Made by a program: the position numbers and the translations under genes. From Spinacia oleracea (Eukaryota > Streptophyta > Magnoliopsida > Caryophyllales > Amaranthaceae), in the NCBI RefSeq assembly GCF_020520425.1, contig NC_079491.1, forward strand, positions 2,046,001-2,110,000: a DNA stretch of 64,000 nucleotides. Reading direction: 5' to 3'. Shown here one piece after another: positions 20,844 through 33,614 of this stretch (its first letter is position 1; every line of letters begins with the position of its first letter). The notes beneath the pieces were generated by a model. That model saw nothing but the letters and a program-made list of their open reading frames with translations. It ran no database searches and was not told the DNA's origin.

Positions 20844-22622
20844 GGGAACAAATCTCCGCAAACACTTACAACTTAGGCTCTACACCTCTACACAAGTACA
20901 CGTGACATCAACTTCAGCTCTACATAAAGATCTTAACATTGAAGGCGACAATTTATAGGTGGTCTAGGTAGTCAAAGAAATATCACGATTGAGATTATAC
21001 ACCTGGTTCACAATGCTCATTACTTGGTAGCTTCATAATATCATGACTCATTTGCACTATTCGTATACTAATTAAATTTGACCAAAATATAAACTAAAAA
21101 GTAATTGGTATCAAAATGTTACTACCTCTGATTCATTGAGTTCTTATGCTTTGAAATATGTGTTCAAGACCTGCAAATTAGACTATAAATTCTCACTATT
21201 ACATGCATTAAACCATTATCATGTAAAATCTTGTTAAATTCGTGTCGATGTGTATTTTTCGATTATCAACTTTTATAATTTCATACTTAATTAGATACAT
21301 TGCTGATCAAATATTGGTTGAAGTCCGTATAATTAATGATACAAATATTTCATCATTTTTACAAATTTTCTGCAGTTAATTAATGATACTAATAATCAAA
21401 GACAAATCTTCTGGTGGGCTTGCATGTGGGCCTGTTAGTTATGTCAAATATGCAGCAATGTGATGTTCTAAGCCATTCTAGTTCAACAAAAACAAAAAAA
21501 GCCATTCTAGTTCTAATCTGGGCCAGCCTAAAGTTACTACACTTGGGCCTTGCTTTCTTTGGTTAACAATTTGAATATTTGACCACAAGCTCACAAGCCA
21601 CAGGCCCACAAGCCCACAACCATGTACTCCCCCGTCCCTATTTATTGGCTCCATTTGACTTTTTACGATTTTCAACGCGCGGTTGAAATTGTAAATATCT
21701 TCAACTTTATACCCGTAAAAGTTTTAAAATTTTGATATTCTAAAAATATACATTAGACTGAAACTAATAAGACCCCACACAAGTATATTATATCGTATAG
21801 ATTAATGAGAATTTAAAAGTTTGACCTAAAAAATTGGGATGAGAAAAATATTAAGGGACGGAAGGAGTAACTATTTAACAAAGCCAGCAAGGGGGTGTGA
21901 CGACTGGAGAGGGTTAGAGGATGTCTTTCTTCCCTCCGGGCGCGACGATCACAAAGTATACATTAAGTCGAGTCAGTTGGAGTACTTAGGTTTGGGTTGT
22001 AAATTTTTGACGACGTTGCATAGTACCGCCTATACCTTGTTGTTAACGCGTCGGTGCGGGTTAAAAGTGAGTTGGGTAATGAAATGGTCATTTTAAAACG
22101 GTTTATTATTGGACAGGTCAAAGCTGGTTGAAAATGAGAGAATGAAAAATGAAAAAGGAGTGAGATAAATGAGAGTACAAGTGTAGAGAAAGGTTACATA
22201 TAATTCTTTATAAATAAATTTTTAATTTTCAAAATTATTAGGTTGTCAGTTTGACGCTACACTTGTTTAATAAACAGCCAGTCCAATCAGAGTTTGTCCA
22301 ATAAAAACCCTTTATAACTTGATCCTAACTCCATATCATTGGATTACCCTGTGCAAGAACCAAGTCTAATGGTATTAAACATAAACAAAAAAAGCCCAAA
22401 AATATACTCTATAGTGAATATTTAGATCAATTTTTCCAAGCCCAAAATACAAATGAGGTGGCTAATAAAATATGGTTACTCAATTGATCACAAATTAGGC
22501 TGAACTTATTATAATAATGCATCTTTCATGATAAAACTGACCAAAATACATGTTTGTTGCTAATGAGTCAATAATTAATCATGTTCTTTTCTCAATTATA
22601 TTATAATCTAAATTACTAGGGC
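20844..22622. other. Intergenic region downstream of dioxygenase copy B
   Basis: No gene was seen. It contains a Stowaway MITE at 21627-21867 (CTCCCCCGTCCCTATTTA on the left, GGGACGGAAGGAG on the right, TA on both sides) and AT-rich DNA. Confidence 0.5.
21627..21867. mobile_element. Stowaway MITE (241 bp)
   Basis: Inverted termini CTCCCCCGTCCCTA and TTAAGGGACGGAAGGAG are flanked by TA dinucleotides. Confidence 0.75.
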
Positions 22623-25498
22623 TTAATTGTTCTTTATTTTGTATAGATCCAAAACCTTTTCGGGTTCACAATTTGTGTGGGCTTTGAAGTTCTCAATAAA
22701 CTCAGCGTACTGAAATTGCTTGTAAATGGGCGGGTCGCCCGTTTTAACAAGAGCTTTGGCGGGTTGAATTATGCAATTCTTTGATGGCAAAATAAAGAAT
22801 GCTGCTGTAGTCCTTGCCTTATCTGCATTTGTCACCACTCTATGTTCTGCACTTTTTAGCTTTCCATTACTAATTATCTGCAAATTCGTCAAAACCCAAT
22901 TTAGACCATTAATATTGCATATTAAAATTCAAGATTTTTGGTCACAAATTAAAAATGATAAATTATTTTTTACCACCTAAAAAAATCGAAAAATTATTTG
23001 TTACCACCAAAAAAAACTAAAATTTGTATTTACCACCTACAAAATATTAAAAGTTATTTTTTACCACCTGGAAAATGGAAAAATAGATGAAAATGTTATG
23101 TGGGAGACCACAATAACGGTAACATTTCTGGTATGTTCTCTTCGTCCACGATTTCATGTATTTAACTCTCTTTACTTCCCGTGCTTCTTTATCTTACATG
23201 AATTCACATAATTTTTCACCACTATTAATTCACAAAATTGACAAAATTCAATGATAGTAAAGAGAGAAGTGTGAAAGAGTTAAAAAAATCTCACAAGGAG
23301 TGTAAAAAAAAATTGGAGGGAAATTGAATTAGGTAGCCATACATAAAAGTTTCATCTAACCTTTTCGTTTTTAGGTGGTAAAAAACCAGTTATAATTTTT
23401 TTAGGTAAAATACAAGTTTTAGTTTTTTAGGATTTTTCGAATTGGGTAGGTGGTAAAAAAACAATTTCTCCAACAAAAATGCAAAAATATAAGGTCACCA
23501 CGTGAAATTCGCTAACAACTAATAACATTCGACAACTTTTGTGTAAAACCGTCTTACCGGAAAAATCGCTTTGATTGTTTAACTAATTGTTTCCATTGTT
23601 TAACTAATTAGTTTTATTGATTAACTAATTGATTTCAGTAATTAACTAATTTCAGTGCTTAACTTATATGATATCAATGCGGTTTTTTATGTACAAACCG
23701 CCTTATATAAAAGTTTGTAAATAACCTTACCTGCATTTGGTAGCCCATGTTAACCACAAAAGCATTCGAACAAGGCTCAACAAGAAGCCATTTATTATCA
23801 ACACAAACTTGAAGACCAGGAGTATTATCTTGAAGAAGTAGAGTAATTATATTAGGATCACAATGTTTTGGTAATCCTAATGTTAATCTTGGATCAGGAC
23901 ATGGTGGATAATGGTTTACTGATAAGAACGTCTCCTCATTATAACCGTTCTCAAAAAAATCAGATTCGATCTCTAAACCTTCACTTATTAGGTCTAGAAT
24001 TCTTGACCCTAGATCTTTAACTTGTGTTGAATACTTCTCTACCACCTCCCTGCGAATCACGGACAATTTACAGTTACTATTTGTACGGACTCCACTGCAA
24101 TATTAACTACTAATATATCCAATTTTTGTATGTGAAAAAATTTATAAAAAGTTGATATTCTGAAAATACATAACGAGAACAATCTAACAAGATCTTATTC
24201 ATGTACTACCTCCGTTGCATAAAGATCTTTAGAGTTACTATTTACACAAATACAAAAATGAAAAAGTTGGTTGAATATAATAAAATATGGATAAAGTTAG
24301 ATAAATGTGTTCAAATATGGGTGGGTATAAGAAAAAAAAAATAAAGTAAGAAAAAGTAAGTGGAAAATTGTAAATGTTGTGGGGTAAGAAGGATAAGGTA
24401 GTAAAATTCACTGTCCAAAGATAAAAGCGGAGGTAGTATATAATAGTGAGACATTACGGTCAAAGTTTTCATACTTTGAACACATATTACAAAACGTAAA
24501 GAACTTTAAGAAACAGATGTAGTATATAATAGTGAGAAATTACGGTCAAAGTTTTCATGCTTTGAACACATATTACAAAACATAAAGAACTTTCAGAAAC
24601 GGAGGTATAGTTACCTGTATCGAGGAGGGTTTTGGGGCCAATGATCGATGCATTCTTTAAAAGGAGTACAATTATGTTTCAAACAATCTCTCCAATAGTG
24701 AATATCTTCATTTGCATAATCAAAACTACTTGTATAGAGTCTACACTTTACATTATTTTCCTCAGAATATAAGTGTGATTTCTTTTCAAAAGGTAACTCG
24801 AAAAACTCCCTAAACATCTTTCTTGCATCTTCCATTACTTCTTTCGCAACTCCATGGTTAATCACCTGCTTAACAAATAACAAATAACAAATAACAAATC
24901 ACATTTTATTAGTACATTTTTGTAACACGTGTCACATTTTCAAAAATAATATACATTTAGTACATATTTTTCTATTGATTAATATATTATCAATATGTTA
25001 CTCCATACTACATAGTACTTGATACAAGCCACATATGTTATCCTTATCGACTCAATCTAGCAAAAATTAATATCATTTTTTTCGCGAATATTATAATATT
25101 ATAGATATAATCTTGGAAAAACTAAAATCATTTATTTCTCCAATATAATATTATTATAGATATAATGTAGCAAAAAATAAAATCATTTATTTCGCGAATA
25201 TAATATTATTATAGATACTAATCTAGCAAATTTTTATTTTTAATTATTTTTCAAATATAATATTATTATAGACATAATAAGAAGGAAAAAGAACCTGAAA
25301 GAAGCCATATTTTTTGCCAGCCTCCATAATTTGCTCGACAATCATTGCTCGATCATTACCATTTGTTTTGGAGAGATCAATAACTGGAATTTGGCATGTA
25401 GGAAAATAAATATTTCCAGGTCTTTTTTCTGGAGGAATTATATAATTTTTAGGCAATGATTTTCCATTAAACCAGCTTGAAACTATCTTTTTCTCCAT
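22623..25498 (-). CDS. 2-oxoglutarate/Fe(II)-dependent dioxygenase, H6H-like, copy B
   Basis: Four exons: 25295-25498, 24615-24865, 23731-24049 and 22623-22877, joining to 342 residues. Exons 2 and 3 are exactly 251 and 319 bp, as in copy A, and the intron phases match, so this is a tandem duplicate. The DIOX_N part (IPVIDLSKTNG, YGFFQ-VINHG) and the oxygenase fold are complete: iron ligands H214-x-D216 (KHCDPN) and H270 (EHRVVT), and 2-oxoglutarate Arg R280. The usual RxS is R-T-T282 here, with Thr for Ser. An ATG at 25561 would add 21 residues, but a TATA box (TATAAATA) sits at 25564-25571, too close for that ATG to be in the transcript. The ATG at 25498 also aligns with the start of copy A. 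Intron 3 holds two MITEs. Substrate unknown. Confidence 0.9.
22965..23471. mobile_element. MITE in intron 3 of dioxygenase copy B
   Basis: The left arm TTTTTACCACCTAAAAAAAT and the right arm AGGTGGTAAAAAAACAAT are inverted relatives, with more ACCACC/GGTGGT copies inside. Predicted to fold into a hairpin in the pre-mRNA. Confidence 0.5.
24206..24436. mobile_element. Stowaway-like MITE in intron 2 of dioxygenase copy B
   Basis: CTACCTCCGTTGCATAAAG at the left and AAAAGCGGAGGTAG at the right are inverted; TA flanks each side. A further two-copy direct repeat (CGGTCAAAGTTTTCATACTTTG) follows at about 24449-24607. Confidence 0.65.
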
Positions 25499-25563
25499 TA
25501 ATTTCGCTTCGAAAACTCGAAAAAATGGTGTGAAATGGGAGGAAGAACCATTCTTACTCATAG

Positions 25564-25571
25564 TATTTATA
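25564..25571 (-). promoter_or_regulatory. TATA box of dioxygenase copy B
   Basis: TATAAATA on the minus strand, about 66 bp before the chosen ATG at 25498. With a usual 25-35 bp spacing, transcription would start near 25535, inside the stretch that would code the longer N terminus. Confidence 0.55.
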
Positions 25572-26486
25572 TACTAGAAATATGAAGGAAAAAAAACATA
25601 TACATGCATGAAAAGGTCAACTTAGAAAAATATTCTTTTTTGCTAATTATAAGAGTTTTATTAATTAGTGTAACGTCTGAATAATATAAAAGTGACCTAC
25701 GTACCTGGATAACTCATGCATGTTTGGGTTCAAACGATGCCTAAAAAATATTCTTTTTTTCTAATTATAAGAGTGTTTGATTAATTAATTAATGTAGCGT
25801 CTCAATAATATCGAAGTGATCTAATTGGCTAACTCATGCATTTTTTGATGGTTGATTAATATGTCACGGCTTAATTATTTTCTAATTGAGCATATAATAT
25901 ACAAAAATGTCAACTAGGATATAGTATTAAACTTCATTTCTATCTAGATGTAGCATAATTATATCTTTAATTAAGAGGAAATTAGCATATATTCCTACCA
26001 TTTAATTAAGATGACGTGAAGTACATTATAATGCAAAAGTGGGGAAGATTTTGACTTTAATGGATGATAAATATTAAATTAGAGTTTCTCTTTCAGTGCT
26101 TTATTAATCGGCTGTTGATGATGATGCATGCAACTAGGAAGAAAGGGATGTTAATTAGCAACGTCTTAACTAATGTGGTCCATTATATAGTACTAGCTAG
26201 TGTACTACATACGCAATTAATTATCCTATTATAAAAATGAGAAATAATTACTCGATCTGTTTCTAATAAAAATGATATATGCAACCCTTATAGTTGTAAA
26301 TAAATATTTAACGTATTCCTAAATTAAAATAATTTAGAAATGTATATCAAATCACCTGTAGTTTGTAGAATAGTGTGATTAATGTTTAGCACGTACTATA
26401 AATTTGCATTTTTAGCCTTTTACATGTAGCGTTTAGGCTCCATTTTATTGAGCTTATTTTGACTGAACTCATATTATCTGAACTTA
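25572..26486. other. AT-rich upstream region of dioxygenase copy B
   Basis: No gene was seen. A short direct duplication (AAAAATATTCTTTTTTGCTAAT near 25626 and AAAAATATTCTTTTTTTCTAAT near 25744) is present. Confidence 0.4.
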
Positions 26487-26766
26487 CACTACAAGAATTT
26501 GTATCTTTAACGACAACCTAATTACGACGGGTCAAAAATCCCGTCGCAAAAGCCTTTTGCGACGGGGCTAACAACCAAACAATGACGGGAATAACCGTCG
26601 CAAATGTCTTTTACGACGGGTTTACGACGGATTTACGACGGGATTTTCTATTAACGACGGCCCCCTTTTATGACGGGTTCGCGACAGGAAATCCCGTCGT
26701 TAATCAACGATTATTGGCCTTTCGCGACGGGATTTCCCGTCGTTAATAGTAAAATTTCTTGTAGTG
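26487..26766. mobile_element. CACTA-type MITE, copy 1 (280 bp)
   Basis: It starts CACTACAAGAATTTG and ends AAATTTCTTGTAGTG with flanking TTA on both sides (26484-26486, 26767-26769), the 3-bp duplication of CACTA transposons. Subterminal GACGGG/CCCGTC motifs recur many times. It is inserted inside a repeat of the AATAAGTTCAGATAAG family (about 26430-26925). Confidence 0.9.
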
Positions 26767-27332
26767 TTATTTTATCTGAAAGAAACTTATTTTGTCTGAA
26801 AAAGACTTATTTGTGTGTGAAAATGTCTGAAAAAAACTTTTTTTTGTTGAACTTATATTATCTGAACTTAACTGAACTTATCTAAATTTATTTTGTCTGA
26901 AATAAGTCGAACAGAACAGGGCCTTAACTAGAACTGTATACGGAGTATATCATTTTTCTTTAATAAAATATAGAATATACGCCAAATCAAAGTAATTATG
27001 ATCCACATATAGTTAGCAAGAAGGAGCACCATACCCTAATTTATTGCATGAGTCGTCCATGCATAAATTAAATTCATATAATTGACTCTTGATGTTGTTG
27101 TATTTAGTTTATTCCCTCTATTCACATTAAAGAGTCATTATTTTAGCGATGGGTGATTATTTTATAGGAGATCGGTTATTGTCATACCATTAATTATATT
27201 TCTGCTGAAAATTCTCAGCTATACATTGTGCTGGGGTATGTGTGAATGTGTGATTTCTTTGTTAGACATTTATAACGAAGTTGATGTTGTACGTACTACC
27301 GGGACCAAACAATTTTATGTTATTTATTAGTT

Positions 27333-28887
27333 TGTTTTTTTTTTTTTTTTTTTTTTTTGACATAGGCTTAATTTTACATAAATTAAAAAGTTTACACACT
27401 AAACAAAGTATTAGGGTCTTTATAGACCATTACACATACTACAAAACAAACTAAATGCATAGGCTCTTCTCCGTTGGACCCTCGATTGTTGACTTGGCTT
27501 TGTTTACAACGCCAGACCACACATAGCGTGCCAAAGCCTTTTTTAGTGAGTTCCTTGAAGACTGATTTGCTGGGGAGGTAAACTATTGAAGGCGACCTTA
27601 AGAACCTGTAAAACTTGACATACAAGGAAAGAATTAGAAGAGTAGTAACGACACGAGCCGGTTGCAAAGAGCCTGAGATTTGCTCACAAGCTATAAGAAT
27701 CACCAAAAGTGACTCGGAAAGCATGCTATGAACCCCCGTAGAACGGGGAGCAGCGTTGAAATAAAAGTTTTTGAAAGCGATAAACAAAGTCATCGCTAAC
27801 CTAAATTGAGAATTAACATTAGTTAATCTCAACAGCGAACAGACAACCATGACCCATGAATACCAAAACCCCCTCCCACACATACCTTCTTCCCTCAACT
27901 TACATCCCAACCCCTCTCCTCCACATAATGACTTCCAATCTGTGAAAGAGGAAACAACATCTATTATCACTGCCTCCAACAACCTATTAACTAATCCCAA
28001 CTTTTCTCCATCAATCTTCCAACAAAGGCTATCCCACATAGGACACCTTAATACAACCCACACAACCAAAAACATGTGTTTAACAACAAATGCAACAACC
28101 TCATATAGGAACACATCCAACGAAAATAAAGAGAACCAACACACTACAACCCACCAAAACCAACAAGAACTAAAGATAAACAAACTCAAAAACGAATCAA
28201 CCCTGTCGAAAAACAAGCAACACATGGAGAAAGCCACGCACATCCCTAAACCAATTAGGGACAACTAGGATTTCAAGAAAAACGACTACAACTAATACCA
28301 ATACAACCTAAATCTTTACCTTTACCGTCAAGATCGGGTTACTCCGACACCACAAGACGGCGGCGACAAGGTTAAATCCGGTAAAGTAGTCAATCCAAAA
28401 TCAGATCAAATAAGCCTCTAAACTAGCAAAATCCTAACCCAAACAAGAAACCCTAACCCTAAACTTTTACCTTTACCGGCGAGATTATCGTCGGCGGCGC
28501 TTGGGTTAGCTTTGGAGATAGGACGCCGAGGTTGTGAACTTTGATCTGATCAATAATTCCTTATTTGAACACAGCAACTCCACACTTGAACACGACAGAG
28601 ATGACTAATTCTGAACAAGAAATCCGGCGAGATCGACGAACTAAGAGGATGGGGAAACCGCGAGACGGTGGCGGCTTGGTTCCTCTTTCACTTCTCGGCC
28701 GGAAAACTACACGATCTACAAAGATTAACTCACTAGGAACGGTGAAGCGCTAAATTAGCAGGCTCGCCGGCGACCTGAGCGAGCAGAGGTGCTCCGGCCA
28801 CCAACGAGCCTGCTAAGGGCGGTGGCGGCGGCTAGGGTTTGAGTTTTTGGGAGAAGGGGTTTTTAGAGAGAGAGTAATTTTTCGGTA
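27333..28887 (-). mobile_element. Retroposed LINE-like or transcript-derived element (1.55 kb)
   Basis: Exact 17-bp duplications TATGTTATTTATTAGTT lie at 27316-27332 and 28888-28904. Read on the minus strand, the element starts with a CT-rich leader and GC-rich text (CCCTAGCCGCCGCCACC near 28815-28831) and ends in an A-rich tail (plus-strand T-tract about 27335-27357). This is target-primed reverse transcription, and the 5' end looks complete. It has no reverse transcriptase, so it moved with help from another element. It carries the 290-residue frame at 27392-28264. Confidence 0.85.
27392..28264 (-). other. 290-residue ORF in the retroposed element
   Basis: The frame is sense to the element and runs from 28264 to a stop at 27392, close to the tail. 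It is rich in hydrophobic and aromatic residues in its first 100 positions (for example WFWWVVVCWF). I recognise no domain. The opposite strand is also open for 139 codons (27849-28268), so openness alone is weak evidence. It could be a chance frame of a non-coding retroposon or the remnant of a LINE reading frame. Confidence 0.3.
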
Positions 28888-28904
28888 TATGTTATTTATT
28901 AGTT

Positions 28905-31119
28905 GTACAATACGTAACGTAAAGTCTGTGTATTAATGAACATTTATAGATTATCGGGTTAGTTAGTTGGTTATGACCCTGTTTAGTTCACCTAAGTTTA
29001 GATAATATCAGGTAAATTTTATAAGTTCGAATAATATAAATTCAAAAAAAAATAGGATAATATATCAATACTTAGCACTTAGCACAGTTATTAATTAATT
29101 AATATCGAAATATTAATTAATTATTTATTTTAAATAGGATAATGACAAAGAGCGGTTATTAGTAACTGCCATATGGTTCCCTATTTAATCTAATGCATAT
29201 TGATAATGTTAAATTACGTTTTATCATATTTTCTCACAATGTCGGTTTCTTCAAAAATACATGTTCATGGGAATGGTTGAAATTGTTGTATTCCATTCGT
29301 GATTGGGGAATCATGGGGGTAGATTAGCTTTGAATCCCATCAGCAAAATAGTGGGGGCTAATATTATCCAAATGCAATTATAACTAAATAAGAAGTTTAA
29401 AGGAAAGGGTGAGGGATGTTAAACTCTAGTCTATTTTGTCAACATACGCTAGGTCACTAGCTAGTTGTTTGACTCGAATATATATGGTACATTTAAGTCA
29501 CTGGCTAGTGGAAACTCTTGCCAGTAAATCGAGTCTTGCTTAATTGATGAATAATAGAGATTATACGTGGTACGGAGTACCATTTAGAGAGAAGTGTTGA
29601 ACATTAACATACACCAGAGTTTAAAGTCTAATATCGATCAATACATTTTTTTTAAAGGGAAAAATACACGGAAGTTAAGAAAGTCTTCTATCAATACTGT
29701 AACCTAACTTAATTATCTAAAGAAATAAAATAAGAAATACATTGTATATCATTATCATATTTTCCAAAAAATCCTCTAATTAACAAGGAAATACTCATTT
29801 ACCCTTACGTACATGTACACAGTAATTTAGGGGTGGTAATTCGGGTTAATGGGTCAGGTTCGGGTTTGGTTTCGGGTCGATTTTGAGTTGTGTAAAAAAA
29901 TATCAGAAACATTGTAAAACTTAATATTAGTACAAAATATGACAAATGGGTCAAATCGGGTCGAATTCAGATCATTCGGGTTCGGTTCAGGTCGGGTTCG
30001 GATTTCTCTCAATAACTTCAGATCGGGTTCGAGTCGGATTATCAGATCGGATCAGGGATTGCCATTGTGTCATAAATTCGACAATTTTTTATATAGAAAA
30101 AGTCCTCGTCGACCCCATGCATGCATGTATATACGAAGTATCATCCCTCTAAATCACTAAATTAATGCCTCTATATGTGTCAACATCGAATATTATTATA
30201 TGTACACCTCGATCGTATATGGCAACATGATGTGTCATTGTTAGTTTTTTCGGTGCAAAGGAACTAAGGAAGGCATATACATGGCATAAGAATTGAATTA
30301 GCATACTAAATTACTAATCAAATTAAATTAAAGTCTAGATTTGATAGGGATAGATGCTAATCTACATCATTCATAATCATGCTTTAGAAAAGAATGAAAG
30401 TGGCATCCGTTTGTGTCATCGATTTGATGCTAACCTATGACGATGTTGCGTTGTAACCATCTTTTTTAAAGTAACTAAGTACTTTTTATAGGATAATAAA
30501 TATAGATTAATAACACAATACATTATACATATACATATACAAAAGGTCTTGCGCGCATAAGGGGTACAATAAATTTATTGTACACTAGGATAATTTTTAC
30601 CCATTTTTTTGTAAATTTAACCTAGTTTTGATTAACTTTTATACTTCGTATTAGTAAAAAAAAGTTGATAGATAAACATTTTAAAGAGTTATATGATTAA
30701 TTTTATACATTATTAGTGATTTTGAAGAAATAAGTTTTATAAAATGAAAAAAAATTATAACTAAAAAATAGATAACTTTTACATATATAAACTTAACTTT
30801 TACGTATTTTGAGTTAGCGTTTACTCTGATGTACAATATTTATTGTACACGAATTTGTGATACATACAATGCTCTATGTATGTGATTGAATCATCTAGGA
30901 GAATAATCATATTTTCTACTAGGTATATACTAATCTTTAAAGTATAATAATTACCAGATTAATTTATTTTGATCTCTTTAATTTTTAATTTTTTTTCTTT
31001 TTGAGGGGATTTATTTCTCTTTAATTGTAATAAATATTTCTTTCTTTTGGGTTGTTCCGCAAGGGATCGGAAAAGATGAGAGAAAGATAATGACAAAGTT
31101 ATAAGACTTAATCCTCTTA
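28905..31119. other. Intergenic repeat-rich region
   Basis: No gene was seen. It contains GGGTTCGGGTCG-type repeats at about 29830-30060, which make overlapping spurious frames, and the repeat copy at about 30542-30855 that matches 15160-15430. Confidence 0.45.
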
Positions 31120-31391
31120 CGCTACAAAACTTTGTATCTTTTATGATAACCTAGCTAATAACGACGGGTAATAATCCCGTCGCAAAAGGCTTTTGTGACG
31201 GGGATAACAACCCAACAAAGACGGGAACAACCGTCGCAAATGTCTTTTACGACGGGTTAACGACGGGATTTTTCATTAACGACGGCCCCCTTTTATGACG
31301 GGTTTGCGACGGAAAATCCCGTCATTAATCAACAATTATTCACCTTTAGCGACGGAATTTTCCGTCGTTAATAGTACAATTTCTTGTAGTG
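31120..31391. mobile_element. CACTA-type MITE, copy 2 (272 bp)
   Basis: The ends are CGCTACAAAACTTTG and CAATTTCTTGTAGTG, with TTA on both sides (31117-31119, 31392-31394). The interior matches copy 1 (AACGACGG, CCCGTCGCAAAAG). Confidence 0.85.
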
Positions 31392-32694
31392 TTACTAATT
31401 TGTTTTAGGATAAAACTCAATCCGTTAGCCTTGTACAATATGTGGCCATACTTCTTCCATGCATGCCTCAAGTTTTATACTAACTCTGTTTCATTAAGTT
31501 TTTTACGCTTTGAAAAATATGTCAAATAATCAAAATTTTGACAAAAGTTCTCACTATTATATCTATTAAAAGTTATCATGAAATATATTGTTAGATTCGT
31601 TTTAAAATGTGTTTTTATAAATATCAAATTTTTATAGTTTTTCTTACAAAATTGGAAATATTAACGGTCAACATTACACCGAAGTCCGTACAAATAATAA
31701 GTGTAAAGATTTTTTGAAACAGAGGTAGATGACCAGTGAAGTTTAACGTGACATTTCAGGTAGATGACCAGTGAAGTTTAACGTGACACTTCAACAAAAT
31801 AGTGCATTAAACTCCTTTCGGTTTATTTTTAGAACAAAGTGGCAATGTATTATTAATTGTTTAACTGTTTATCTATGAGTAGTAGTTATCGAACTCTTTC
31901 TTTTAGGTCTTACTTTTCAGCTATAAAAAGGTCAAAGGCGGAGCTAGGCGTACAAATGAGTCAAGTCGAGTATTACAGATGTTCATGTTCATTTAACTTA
32001 GGCGAGCTCAAATCTGAGCCCGAGCTTTCAATCGAGCTCAAAAATATATTCAATCTCGATTCGTTTAACGGATTTTGTGTTTCTGAACGGTTTATGAACG
32101 ACTCATTTATTAACCGAGTCGAGTTCATAAAGAGCTTTTTTCTTAAACCGAGCTTTGCAATTTAAAGTTTAAACACTTAGAAACATAATTTTAAATGTGC
32201 ACTAATTTAACCATTTAAATTCAAAATATTTTTATTTTGTGATATTTTTTTTGATGTTAAAATTAAAGTCAAAATGCGATTTTTATCAATGATCACAAAA
32301 TTATGTATGGAAAATCTGATTATAAACACAAATAGACGAGTTTGTTTACTAACATAAATAAACGTGTTGTTCATGAACATAAATGAACGAGCATACGTAT
32401 GTTCATGTTCATGTTCAAGCTTGTTTATTAAACGAGTATCAAAAGTTGTTCAAGCTCGACTTATTTATTAAATACACAAACATGAACGAGCTTTAATCGA
32501 GCCCGAACCCGAGTAGTTTATTGAGAGTCTCGGCTCATTTGCACGCCTAAACGATGCCACTTATAATAAAGAAGCTATAACAAAAAATATGTATACTTCG
32601 TATTTAGCAAGCAATTTGAACTCGCTTAAACACACAATGGAAACACAAAGTTAGATGTTTATTGACCTTGGCCTTGGTCGGCGATGATGCATGG
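31392..32694. other. Intergenic region with two MITE-like elements
   Basis: A MITE of the Stowaway-like CTCTGTTTCATTAAG type lies at about 31486-31728. A second element at about 31946-32549 has termini TAGGCGTACAAATGAG and CTCATTTGCACGCCTA and contains many GTTCATGTTCA and GAGCTC motifs. The frame at 31857-32165 lies across this element and is not a gene. Confidence 0.45.
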
Positions 32695-33614
32695 CTTTCA
32701 ATCATTGGCGGACCCAGTTAAGGGCCAGGGGGCACGTGCCATCCCCGGAAGAAAAAAAAAATTAAAAAAACTGAAATTTTGATATGTGACAACCTTTGAA
32801 TAACGCTTATATATTAAATTTGCCTGAAAGTGATCAATAGTGCAATTTGTCACAGTGGTCAATGAAGAAGGTTGAATTATGCTTCAGTGTCCCATTTTGT
32901 CCGGGATCGATTCCTACATTGGGCAGCTTTGTATATTTTTTTGGGTAATTCCCATTAGTACACTCCTACTATTGACTTTTGCCAATAGTACACTCACTTC
33001 TAATTATATTGCCAATGGTACACTTAAACTATTTAGTTTCTTATTATCCTTGCTATTCTCATTGAGTAGCTTAACCATAGTTAATTATTAGGATTAAATA
33101 TAAAAAGATAAAAATAAATAACTTCATTATTTGAAATGCCGCATCACAAAAATAAAATGGCACCTGAATCCTTCTTTTAAAATTGCTTGTACAAACCGAA
33201 AATAGTGCGCCTAAATACTTTAACAAAGTTGTAAACAAAATTCATAGATCAATTGCAGCTAGGAATTTCTCATAGTTGATATTACAACCAGCAAATAGAA
33301 ATGCAGTGCTCCAGACTTTTTGCCTGTCTAATAGCTACTGGAATCAACGTCTAGTTGTAACTGTTGTTTGACGTCTTTATTGACAGGAGAAGAGTAAATA
33401 AAATTTTCACAATTCATCGGAGAGATAAACAAACAAATAAAAGACTATAATTTCATTGGCAGATGTTTAGATACTAACCAAACAAATGTTTCTAAAAAAA
33501 ACACTTAATTTCAATCTCATTGACAACATCTAACAAAAAAAAACTACAAATATGTGTTAGTCATTAATCTGTATAACTACTTGTAAAAATAATTGTCTCA
33601 TAAAATTGTCAAAA

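Noticed and set aside
27849-28268. 139-residue plus-strand frame rich in Asn, Thr and Lys
   Set aside because: It is antisense to the retroposed element, whose sense strand is fixed by the A-tail; composition reflects the complement of a T/G-rich strand.
29939-30160. Two overlapping frames of 68 and 73 residues
   Set aside because: They translate GGGTTCGGGTCG repeats in two frames; repeat-derived.
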